A stretch of 64,000 bases of DNA from Cycas panzhihuaensis (Eukaryota > Cycadophyta). The notes under the pieces were generated by a model. That model was not told the origin of the DNA and did not search any database. It worked only from the letters and a program-made list of their open reading frames with translations. Location of the stretch: positions 86,931,741-86,995,740 of the forward strand of contig CM041465.1 of assembly GCA_023213395.1 (NCBI GenBank), read 5' to 3'. Shown in pieces: positions 10,521 through 21,278 of this stretch (within the stretch, counting starts at the first letter, position 1; the number at the start of each line of letters is the position of its first letter). The position numbers and the translations under genes were made by a program.

Positions 10521-10799
10521 TGTTAGAACATCTTGGTTCACACTCCACAAGGCATAATAGTAATGCACATTTATGTAATTAACTTTATTATGATGTTGGT
10601 ATTTTGTGGTGGGTCCAACACATAGCCAAGTTATACATTATAAATACACACTCAATGTATCATATGAAACAACTTGATATAATAATGTTCTTATGGTGTT
10701 GATTGAAGTTAAGGTACCTTTAGGGTACCATTGTGATCCTGGTATTTGTCTCTTTTTATTTATGCCAATCTTTTTTTTTGTAAGTTTTATTTTCTAACA
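10521..10799 (+). repeat. 3' LTR of the gag-only element
   Basis: A 279-bp partner of 7374-7651, starting TGTTAGAACATC and ending TTTCTAACA. Confidence 0.88.
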
Positions 10800-10804
10800 C
10801 TTAT

Positions 10805-13800
10805 ATTAATGGATAATAATCAATAATCCTCATGATAAATTATCTAACCTCATAAGGAGGACTATGTGATCTAATTTCCCTTATAATATACATTACCTTT
10901 ATATAGTTGTGTTACTTCATAATTATCTAATGATATTTCACTAATATATCAACCAATAAGATCATGCGTGAGAATCTTTTACATTGACCAATAATGACTC
11001 ATTCACTAATTAATCATTAAATCAAATTTTATAAAATTTAAAATTCTAATACACCCCCTTAATACTTAATTTGTGAAATCCTTCAACTATCTTTATCTTC
11101 ATGCTAAATCACCTATACATTATGTGTCTTCATGTGTCTTATAAATATCAACTATTATACCTATCTTTACTATGTTTTTCTCTTGTAAGCAAATGTCATA
11201 TTAACTCATCTCATGTTATCAACATATATTACTCTCATATCATTAATATATCCCATCACATCACATGACTATCTATAAATCCATTGAGTAAACATAACTT
11301 AACCTTGTCATGATATATGAATTCTCTTCTTAATAACTTCATATATTTCACTTGTAAGCTACAAAATAAACTTATTCACCTCATTAATAAACCAAATTCA
11401 CTGATGTTTATATAAAATACCAACCATCTATTCAAATCAATGGGTGATCAATTATTATAATCACTAGGTATCTAAGATGTTTTTGTTATATATAATTCAC
11501 TAACATCATAAATTAAAAATAATATAATAAGGTTAGATAAATATGTTGTAATAAATGTAGATTATGAACTTTCTCTTACCTCTTACCTTATAAGATATAG
11601 AAAAACTCATGTGCCACCTCCATAGATAATTTTACATAATATAATCCTTACAACTTTCTTTAAAAACTAATCTCTGTCATCTCTTAAACTAACTCACTCT
11701 ACAAATAGGGTATACCACCAAGCTTATCAAGTTCATTATAATAAGGTAGGATGTAACGTATTTCACACCTCTTGTTATACATGGCTATTAGACTTTTAAC
11801 AAAAAACACATATCAACTAGACTCTTCAATAGTTGAACTTGGTTCTACAGATAACCCATAATCATCATTGTGAATTAATGAATCAATCAAACTTATAAGG
11901 CCTCTTTTTATCTCATATTAAGTTAGTAACTCAACTAATCCATAAACCCAACCAACTCTCAAATAATAAGCTTTTATTCATTAAGTAATATCTTTGTGTC
12001 TATTATTTATTCATCATTCATTCATTTAAATAGGTGTTTATTGTGTCCTTTCACTCAACCAAGATAGGTGATTTCATTAACTTTATATTAAATTTATCTT
12101 TTTATTTAATTAATAGTGGACACAACTATTGGAATATATGATTATTCTCATATATATAATATTTAATGTAAGGTTGTGATCTCACATAATCCCGCACACA
12201 AAAATGTTGATAGATGTGAAATGCACACATATTTATGTATACATCCTATTAGATGATAAAAAAACTCAAAGATATTATAGGCTATTCATGAGGTAATATA
12301 ACCTATAAATATATACACACACCACTTCAAAACTTGAAAAAGGTTGAGAAACGATCGAACTTAGAGATGTAATCATTTGGAGATCATAATAAGTTGGAGT
12401 TATCGACTCTAACCTTCTCCCATAGTCTTTTCCATCTTGAATTTTCCATGTATAAATATATATCATTGTATTACATAGTTGTTGATATGATATCACTTTA
12501 TATTCATGATATTACTCAATATAATAATCTTTATATTATATGAATAGTGTATATAATCCTCATGATATGATTAATTTATTATACTTAATTGATATGCTTC
12601 TGTTATGCATGATAAGTACATTTTAATATGTTATTAGAAAATAGAAAATTACTATATGTTATTTGAGCCATAATAAAATATCAGAACCATGGTTACAAGT
12701 CTATCAAAGCTATGGCAATGCTCTAAGCCTATCAGAGTCTAGTTGCTAGCCATGTTGCGAAAGATTTTATAGAGACAGATTGAATCTTATACATGAGCCA
12801 ATAGGAGGTGGAATTTGACAAGTTAAAAACTTGATTATGTAAGTGACATGTGACAGATTTTTAAGTAAGATGAAATCAATTCAAAGCCACATATAAATAT
12901 TAAAAGCTATAAATTGATGGGTATGTTGATTATTAAATTCATTGTGGATATTTATTTTAAGCATGGGGTACACTAGTATTTTAGAACATGCAAGTTTAAA
13001 TTAGTCCACTGAATGTGATGTGATGAAAATAAGAACTATTGCTAGTTGCATTCACCAATACAGGCTGACTCTCTATAGAAGTGATTAAGGTTTTATGAGA
13101 TCAACCATATCACCTAATCTTACAAATCATAATAATAAATATACTTAGGTATAAAGATTCAATATTCCATTAGTGAGGACATTTTAGTTCATTAGTTAAG
13201 GCATTTATGAGTGTCCTACTCTTGAAGTTGAGATTCATTGTCACTTTTGAACCATTCTAGATACCTTTGTGAATATCTCATGACTAATATTCACTAGCAG
13301 AATGATGTCCGTATCCCATTAGTGAATATAAAACAAGTAGCATGTCTAACCTCTAAAATGTAAATGATAATTAATAGTTTAAGCAGCATTATAACTAGTG
13401 TTTGAAGCACAAAGAACAAAGGAGGGTTTTGATAGTTCAAAGAGTAAATAAATACCCTAGCTTCCTCCTCACTTCTAAGCACTTCAGATAGAGTTTTGAT
13501 ATAGTTATTGATGATTTTATCCATCGTAGGGTTGTTTTATGGAAGCTCCATAGTAAGGAGCGAATTCTTATAGTCATAAATATCCAAGGGAATGGCCTCT
13601 TTGGGAGGTTTGTTACTCCAATTTGGTGAAGGTTCTGTAATCAATAAAGAAATGGATATGGATGAGAAGTAATAAAATTGTCAAAACAAAGGTAATAGGA
13701 TTGATAATACTATCGAGAAATAACCTATGCCAAAGGTAGAAGATAGTAGATGATGGTGTAAAGATAGAGCTACTAACTTCATGGATATGAATGATTTACT

Positions 13801-14689
13801 TGAGTAAAAGTTTAACATAATCAATAGCCCTAGCCTAAGGATTATTATGTAACCCAGTATCATCATCCTTCTTCCTTATCAAATAAACCCAAAATTTGAA
13901 GTAGCCCATAAAGAGCCAATACCAAACCCATAGATTTACATACAAAGAATGAAAATGCTTATGGAAAATGCCATGCAAAGTTCCACAAAGAGCTCTCTTA
14001 GATGTGAAGAGTCATCTCTACTATGAAGTCACCCAATATTATAGATGCATTGTCACCATCCAATTAGATCTAGAGGAACATAGATAAATTAGTAGAGATT
14101 AATAAAAAATACTTTCACCTACATAAATTATAAAAATATGTTGAAACTATAAGAATGATGGTAGATAAAATTTTTGATAGATTCATATTTTTTATAATAT
14201 TTAATATAAATTTAATTAGAATGGAATATATTTTAGAATCTATCGAAGCCCCCTAGACACTAGTTACAAGTCACATGGAGTCATAACATGACTAAGAGCC
14301 CTAGACAAAAGAGGCTAATGATATTTTCATAAGTACTATGCATTTTTTGATGACATGTTATTACTTTTTTAGTATAACTTTTCATCCATAAGTTCATTTT
14401 TCAAGCCATTAGTTATGTTAGGAAGATAATTTTAAGATGATCAAAATGAGTAGTTATAAGACATATTTCATGAATCATAAAATAAAGATTTTAATGGATA
14501 AATTTTATTAAAGTCATTTTGATATAATAAAAGATATAAATTTTGAGCTTTTTAAGATCTATTTTGGCATATTTAAATGTTTTTAAAGGCTCCTAAGATT
14601 CTAATGATGAGATTAATGATAGATGATAAAATAAAAAGAAAGTTTCATTAACAATGAAGATATTTAAGGCTCAAAATTGATGAAATGTG
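10805..14689. other. AT-rich DNA with no gene seen
   Basis: Nearly 4 kb of AT-rich sequence, dense in stops on both strands. Short open stretches have no recognisable motif and fit chance. The only structured signal is a possible primer site near 12680. It is probably made of old, unrecognisable repeats. Confidence 0.55.
12679..12694 (+). other. Possible orphan copia primer binding site
   Basis: TATCAGAACCATGGTT resembles the core TATCAGAGCCATGGTT often found just inside plant copia 5' LTRs. An LTR would then end near 12675. I found no second copy of the upstream sequence in the window, so the rest of the element may be deleted or the match may be chance. Confidence 0.3.
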
Positions 14690-17275
14690 TGTCCCTACGT
14701 CTAGCAAAGGGAAATTGGTGAAATTGGTGTCCCTACGTCTAGCAAAGGGAATGAAATGTGCAAAGCTAAATTAAACTAAATAGTAAGGACTTCACCTTAC
14801 AGGGCATCCGTGCGCCGGAGCGTAGATTCAGAACTACAGAGGTGCCTGGTTGCTTCCAGGTAGCCATGCAAAGTGAGGCCTTCCTACCCCTTGGATGGCC
14901 GGGAAGAGGAGGAAAGAACCTAGCGCGCTGCGTCTTCTCAAGGAAATAAGAAGGCAACCAAACGGGAAGACAGGTAAAGTAGCATCTAGGTGTAGGCTAA
15001 AAAGGGGATAAGACACGGGTAACTCTAACACAGAGTAAACTATCTAACTATGCTAAGCTAACTGATAGATAAAATAATGCAAAGCAAGTATATATTCCTT
15101 TTCCCTTTCAATTCTTTATATGTTCCTAACTATGCAAGCATGTGCATAAAAGACAACGGCATAAAGAAGATATATAGGGATAAGAAAAGTACCTGGACCC
15201 ATCATCCGAATGGAGTGCTGTTCGTCCCTTTGCTCCCCGCTCCTTCCTGCTCCGCTTATTGTGCATGCGATGCCGGTCGGTGATAGTTATCGTAAGCAAC
15301 CGAAGAGGGGCTAACTTACCTCCCCTTAAGCATGTAAAAGTAAAAAGTAGAAAAAAGTAAATAATAGGAAATGACAAGAAATGCACTAAATGTAGAACTA
15401 ACCTGTAATGGGTTTCGTTCCATGCGCAGCTCCACCGATGCAAGATCCTGCAAGCAAACTAGGCAAGTATCTCCCTCTCAGAAGAGGGGCCACAAAGTAG
15501 ACCAAGTATAGATGCTAAACTCAAATGGAACTACATAAACTAAACTAAGCATCAATATGTAATAAAAATCTCCTACAAACATGTACCACAAGCGACACCC
15601 AAAAAAGAAAAGTATAGCCTCAGAATGGCTAACTCACCTACAAGGAATCTCCACTTAACTCGGAAAGGGGAAACAGACTCACAACAAGGTCACGGGGCAG
15701 TAAATAGTGAGAAAGAAGAGAGTAATGGAAAGGTATGCAGACGTCCAAGGAACGAGATGCTACGAACAGCAAATCGTTGGGTTGGGTGAGTGGCAAACCA
15801 TTAACCAGCAAGGAAAGGTTTCGGGGCTTATGCAGGGCCCAAAACTGACGGATGGAAATCTAGAATCGGCATGGCAATGGGTTGCCGATGCTGGTTTAGC
15901 TCCAAAACTAGATTCCCAAACCCCCCTAACCTGATTCCTAGGAAGATACTAAAGGCAAAGGGAAAGAGAATAAGGGACGGAACCCTTGGGGAGAAGGACA
16001 ATAAGGGAGATGGAACCTCACCTTCCTCCCTCAAATCCTCTTTATGTTGCCCCTTTGCAATAGCCACCTAAGAATAGGTTGGTTGGGATGATTAGGAGAA
16101 GCAATACTATTCCAAAAGATAAGGAAGCGATGCTAATTAAGTACAATAATATGAAGGTACACAAACTAAAAATTTATTCACTAAAACATGAAGAAATAAT
16201 ACAAATTACAAAGTAGATGTAAGGAGTACCTTGTTGTAGAAGAACCAAGCATGAATTTACTATTAAAAACAGCAGAGATAACCAGCATTTAGTGGATAAT
16301 AGTGGAAGGTTTTGGAAAGGAGAGAAGTGTGAAGATATCCCTATAAGTTTGGGGCTTTGGTAGCTTGTCTTTTGAGGAGCTTTTGATGGTAATCCTCCTT
16401 GAAGCCTTGGCAACTTGCAAGAAGATGTAAAGCCTGCTGTTTGGAGCTGTAGGGGCAGCAATGGTCCTTGGAATTAAGCTTGCAGTAGTGTATCCTTCCT
16501 TGTAGCAGATTTCTGTGAGGATTGTGTATGCTTTTTTTATATAAATTGAGCAAAAAGTTGTAAAAAATGACCAAAAGATCTTTTAAATGAAGAGGAAAAT
16601 TTCCTTCATCCCCTGTTCACTGTAGGTGAACATTGGGGATGTCAGGGTGACGCAAATGAGCAGGCGACATGTGACAGTTCCATGAGAAAAGTAGAAACTG
16701 TCACATGGTTCTCTTTTTTTAAATTTCAAACAGTCGTACCACGGTAAATTTGGCGGTACCGCTAAGTTTATAGCGGTACCAGACTGGCAGCAAAAAAAGA
16801 TAAAAAAAAATAGAAATAAAGGTTTTAGAGAAATTACTAAGGGTAAATTAAGCCTGAAACAACTGGGGGGGAATACCCAGTTGATGGGCAAGTAGCCAAA
16901 ACAGTAAAATGAGTCTCAACCAAGGAATTAATTGGACTTGGAGGAGACTGTAACATGAGCAAAATATCATAACATGGGCAAACATGACTAGCTGAAGCAT
17001 CTCGAGAGGTCGTGGAGATGGAGTGGGTGGCTGTGCGCCATATGGGATGTAGCATTCGCTGAGGAATACCCCCATTGTGAGTCATCATAGGCTAAAAGTG
17101 TGCTGTAAGCACATGCACTATGATTAGGCAAAGAAGCAATGCAGGCAGGCAAGCATATGTCAAGTAGTCTATGCTAAACAATCTCATTCAAATAAGAGCA
17201 GGGAGAAGTGAGAACGTATACCTGAACGTACCTGAGTTGATGTGTCTCGAGTCCATTCCCAGTAGCTGGGAAACA
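14690..17275 (-). repeat. Lone Tat-like gypsy LTR
   Basis: Read on the minus strand it begins TGTTTCCCAGCTACTGGGAA at 17275 and runs to the CA-ending motif near 14690. It is colinear with the 2.35-kb LTRs of the gypsy element at 21279-30885, sharing the CATCCAAGGGGTAGGAAGGC-type block and the gaagcaac-caggcacct block. No primer site, polypurine tract or internal sequence follows at either end. A solo LTR left by recombination between two LTRs is the simplest reading. No target duplication is evident, so truncation or later rearrangement at an edge is possible. The outer end carries a short duplication around TGTCCCTACGTCTAGCAAAG (14690 and 14728). Confidence 0.75.
16755..16780. other. Perfect KpnI-type hairpin in the LTR
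   Basis: GGTACCGCTA and TAGCGGTACC form a perfect 10-bp inverted repeat around a 6-base loop. Related GGTACC-centred pairs occur at matching places in the other gypsy LTRs. Its role is unknown; it could be an RNA stem in the transcript or a protein-binding palindrome. Confidence 0.7.
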
Positions 17276-17497
17276 TAGACATATTAATAAAAAAATTTTA
17301 TGCGTATATTGATATATATGTTGGACATGATTAAAATCCTCCTTGGTATTGAATATATTTGATGAAGTTATTATAACACTAATTGAATATCATGATCACC
17401 TATTTTATTACACATATAATGATTGATGATACCACTTAATTTTTGAAATGAAGGACCCAATTATTTTTTATTAGAGAGTTATTATTGATATGATAAC

Positions 17498-17850
17498 GTT
17501 AACATAGCAGTTGATTATTAATATATTATGTTAATGTTAATGTGGTTTAACTGAGGTGATTAAGCAAAAAGGTGCAACTTATTTAGAGGGTCACACTAAT
17601 CAAGTGATACCTCTTGGAAGATTGTAAAAGCCTTGAGTCCTTATGTATTCAATATATCAAATCAATTATGCAATAATCAATGTGATCCATAAAGGATCCT
17701 TTTATGGTCAGTTTTTTTCTGAAAGGGTTTTCCTATGTAAATCCTATATATAGTGTATTTATTTTCTATGTATACTCTTATTTGCTTGTTGTGTATGGTT
17801 AAAGATTCTGCAGTTGGGAATATTTGTATATGATTTCATATTCTTGAATA
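17498..17850 (+). repeat. 5' LTR of the split copia element
   Basis: A 353-bp repeat beginning CGTTAACATAG (the TG has mutated to CG) and ending TTCTTGAATA. It aligns throughout with 32917-33272, with shared blocks such as TTAATGTTAATGT, GGTGATTAAGCAAAAA and GATTTCATATTCTTGAATA. The stretch GGAAGATTGTAAAAGCCTTG may hold a weakened TATA region; in the 3' copy it reads GAGTATAAAAACC. Confidence 0.92.
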
Positions 17851-17862
17851 TGGTATTAGAGA
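17851..17862 (+). other. Primer binding site (initiator Met tRNA type)
   Basis: TGGTATTAGAGA directly follows the LTR. It differs from the plant copia consensus TGGTATCAGAGC by a C-to-T change and at the last base. Confidence 0.9.
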
Positions 17863-19400
17863 TGTAGGGTCCTACACAACTGAAGCCTAATGTTGAGTGG
17901 AGTGGTAAGATCACGAGTTATCATGTGAAGGCGTTAAAACTAGGACTTGTCTTGAGGGTCCATCATCTCTAGCAATATGCAAAAGTAGGTATAACAAATT
18001 TGTGGTGGTTGAAGTAGTGAAAATCATTATTCAACAGAGCATAAGGATTTGTTGGAGTTAATATTCAAGTGTGAAAGCCATAATTATGGTTGGAGTTGGC
18101 TCGTTGGGGGCCATATAAAGTCAGTTGATAATCTATTATGGAGATTCAAGCCAGTAAAGCATGTATTAATGGTGATTCAATGACTATAAGGGCAGCCATC
18201 TAAGTACACAAGTAAGTCGATTATTTACCCATCCAAAACCCTATAAAAAAAAAAAAAAAAAGAGCTTTTTCTAGATGTACCTATATCTAGTATGTATAAG
18301 GGAGAGATTGGAGCCATTTTGGAATATTTTTAGCCCTCTATATTGGTAGTATTAAATATCATCCGTTGTATTTTTTGGGTTGTAGTGCTTTGTAATTGGG
18401 AAGTGTGACCTTATATCTCCTTTATATACTCTTGTTGAGCCTATATCTATAAGTTAATAGATAATTGGTTTGATTATACATTATTTTAGAGAGGTGTATA
18501 TATGAGTTAAGCTTAATATAACTATATTAAAGGTGGGTGAGTACTTTGTATTGTGACTGGGTGCTTTTCTCACTAGTTGAACAATGGTTTATATTGGTTG
18601 GGCACTTGTTTACAGTAACTGAGCTTCTTTGGAGCATGCATATCTCTGTTTGGGCTACTTACTAGCTATTTGAGTGTGTGGAGACCCACATCCAATGCCC
18701 ACTAGTCCGTCTATGAGGTGCTCATTCCTAAATGTCTCGCTCTATGTTTAGTTGCTGCAAATCCCGTGGAGATCCAATATATCGTGTTGATTTATCTTTT
18801 ATCTAAAATATAGATTTTTAAAAGATTAAATCTTACTTTCATTTGATTTGAAGCACACGGGTCTAAGATTAAAAGGCACGGGGTTTATTAAAAGTTACAC
18901 TTTTAGAAATATGCCTTTTGGCATATTCCCCTTAATGAAAGATTATAAAATGTGACCTTTATACCATTGATCTATAAAAGTATTACACAATGTATTATAT
19001 TTGGAGCATCCTTGAGATGTTTTAAGTGTGGTTTGAGGAGAATTTATGAGGTTTTGATTTAGAAACTGTTCATTACTATATTATGGATCCATCCTTTGTT
19101 CTTAGAGCACCATTTTAAGTGCCTTAAGGGTTATTTTTTAATATTTTAAAGGTTATTTAAGGGTATTTTATTTTCCATTTATGAGAAAAAATAGTCAGTG
19201 ACTTGCTTAATGCATGTGTAATCAATATTTAATGCCCTCCGGAGTGTGCCCTTGAGATAGAGGAGGATACATGGGTGCATTTTTATCCTGAAGACATTCA
19301 TTTTTAGTGTCGTTTAATTTATATTGAAGCATGTTTCTTGAGATGGAGCATATTATGCCCAAGGTTATCTTTAATAGTAATAATTTTAGCGAGTGAAAGG
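17863..19400 (+). other. Leader of the copia element, non-coding
   Basis: About 1.5 kb between primer site and gag, longer than usual, with no protein motif. It includes a run of about 18 A at 18245-18262 after CCCTAT, which could mark the tail of a small retroposed sequence, although no target duplication was seen. Confidence 0.5.
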
Positions 19401-19401
19401 C

Positions 19402-20135
19402 CAATATGGAGCTCATTCTAATGGTGAATCAACTCTCGGGTATCACTAAGGTGAAGGTGGATGCGATTCTACTAGACCATAAAGAGCGTGCTCATCTCAA
19501 AGAGAAGAAATTTATGGCCATGGGACTATTGAAATTATCACTAACACTGAACTAGAGAACTTTGGTTCATAATATGGACAAACTAGATGAAATATGGATA
19601 AACTATATGATACCTTTAAGAAGAAGAAGATGAATATGCGTCTTACCTTGATGTTGGAGTTGCTCAATTTATATGTGAAAGATGATAATAACATCAGCTC
19701 CTACCTTAATAAGATCACATACTTGAAGAATAAGTTAGAAGAACTAAATGAAAACTTGATTGATGAAGCTACTAGCTGTGTTCACCACTTTCCAAACTAT
19801 TTATAGTAGAGTTGAGGTGATGGAGGCAGAAATGTTTGATGGGCTTAAAAACCTAATTATAGTAGAGGATGCCAAGCTTAAATATCACAGAATACTTGGA
19901 GGTTCTAATTCGAGTTAGGACCTAAGTATAAAAACTCAAAGGAAGGAGGCTGATAAGGAGGAGAAGATCACATAGAGGTCAGTAGAAAGTTCACAAGATA
20001 AGAAGAAGTTTAATAGAAAATACAATTATTGCAAGAAGGATGTCACCATGAAAAGAATTATTGGTTCAAGCATTGCGATAAGCAAAAAGTTAACCAAAAT
20101 GATAAAGGGAAGAGTGTTGTTGCTCATTGCATCAT
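19402..20135 (+). pseudogene. Copia gag polyprotein remnant
   Basis: An N-terminal part with MVNQLSGITKVKVDAILL and HKERAHLKEKK is followed by a UBN2-type helical part at 19594-19800 (LMLELLNLYVKDDNNISSYL, then NKITYLKNKLEELNENLIDE). After frameshifts comes a zinc-knuckle remnant, NYCKKDGHHEKNYW, in which the last Cys of the C-X2-C-X4-H-X4-C pattern is lost. In life this protein forms the virus-like particle and binds the element RNA. At least three frame changes and several stops break it. Confidence 0.75.
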
Positions 20136-20498
20136 AGCATAGACCTTCTCAACTGAGTCAGATTGGAGAGATTATTGGGTACTTAGCTTTGGGGTGTAAA
20201 AGCATATCTCTTACCAGAGGTGAAACTTTAATATGATGACTTAAAATTAGAGTGGTGTTGAAATTATGCTTGGAGATACTCACGTCTTATCAGTGGAAGG
20301 TATCAACAAAGTATCTATTATAGGAGGTAAGTTTATCGGGGTATACTATGTACCTAAGAGATAATTGAACCTTCTTTCAGTTTGGGAGATCTATAAACAA
20401 GGCATAAAGGTGGAGCTTTATGATAATAAATACTTGATTAATGATCTAAAGTAGAACTTTGCTATCATTGCTTCTAGGAAAGCTGGGACAACTTCTGG
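20136..20498 (+). pseudogene. Copia aspartic protease remnant
   Basis: After the gag tail the plus strand reads DWRDYWVLSFGV, a stop, then KHIS. This corresponds to the usual W-x-L-D-S-G-A-S-x-H-M of copia proteases with the catalytic Asp already lost. Further on, GKFIGVYYVPKR and NLLSVWEIYKQGIKVEL match the typical LxNVLYVPxLxxNLLSV region at the end of the domain. The protease would release gag, integrase and RT from the polyprotein. Identification rests on order and these motifs. Confidence 0.65.
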
Positions 20499-21278
20499 AT
20501 GTTTGAAAAATTTCAATCTCAGAAGAAGTCATATGCCTTTGTTGCCAACGTGGATGATATGAGTAAACTATGGCACAATTTCTTAGGGCACCTTAATTAT
20601 AGGAGCATTACACTACTGAAGAGGTTGAAGATGGTGGACAGATTATCGTTAGTTTCCTGCTCATATGGTATTTACAAAGGATGTATGTATAATAAGCATC
20701 ACCACTATCCTTTTGATTAGGATAATGCCTGGAGAACCAAAGAGAGGCTAGAGCTTATGCACTTAGATATAATGGGACCACTCCCTAACCCTTTGATATC
20801 AGAAGCTCGATATACCTTTGTGTTTATGGATAATTATACTAAGAAGCCCTAGGCTTACTTTCTCAAGAATAATTCAGATGTGTTTGATCACTTTAGTAAT
20901 TGGAAAGCGATGGTAGAAAATGAATGTGATAAGAAAATAAAATCTTTAAGAAGTGATAATGGCAAGGAATATGACAACCAGGCATTCAATTAGTTATGTT
21001 ATAATCATGGTATAAAGTGAGAATTTACTGTCCCATATACCCCACAATAAAACATACTTGCTAAAAGGAAAAACCATACCATTTTGGAGATGGTGAGGTG
21101 TATGGTGCACGCTAAAAACCTGCCACTAAAGTTTTGGGTAGAAGTTATGGTGACTGTTGTCTATATTTTGAATTAGGTACCCACTCAAGTAGTTCACAAC
21201 ATGACCTATAAAGAGAAATAGAGTGGTTGGAAGCCTATTATTAGCCATTTAAGAACTTTTAGGTGTATTGCATATACC
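20499..21278 (+). pseudogene. GAG-pre-integrase and integrase, first part
   Basis: LWHNFLGHLNYRSITLLKRL is the zinc-binding GAG-pre-integrase motif, and CSYGIYKGCMYNKHHHYPF matches its C-x2-C end with losses. The integrase core follows: LMHLDIMGPL-like sequence near 20757 (first Asp), then RSDNGKEYDNQ near 20950 (second Asp). A decayed region covers the third acidic position near 21060, and KPIISHLRTFRCIAYT ends abruptly at 21278. There the gypsy LTR begins, and the same protein resumes at 30886. The enzyme would join element DNA to the chromosome. Stops are frequent. Confidence 0.85.

Larger units (their letters stand above)
7369..10804 (+). mobile_element. Non-autonomous copia-like LTR element keeping only gag
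   Basis: Two repeats of about 278 bp at 7374-7651 and 10521-10799 start TGTTAGAA and end CAACA or TAACA. An initiator-Met primer site follows the first, and AAAGGAGAG precedes the second. The flanks CTCAT (7369-7373) and CTTAT (10800-10804) agree as a 5-bp target duplication with one later mutation. The 2.87-kb interior has a decayed gag fragment and an acidic reading frame but no protease, integrase, RT or RNase H. The design is like the gag-only non-autonomous elements known in plants. The stretch 7664-9369 inside it shows nothing recognisable. Confidence 0.85.

Noticed and set aside
12200-12676. A copia 5' LTR ending before the primer-like site at 12679
   Set aside because: No second copy of this stretch was found in the window and no coding remnant follows, so an LTR cannot be supported.
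18245-18262. Poly(A) tail of a SINE or processed pseudogene in the copia leader
   Set aside because: No flanking target duplication, no pol III boxes and no recognisable gene upstream of the A run.
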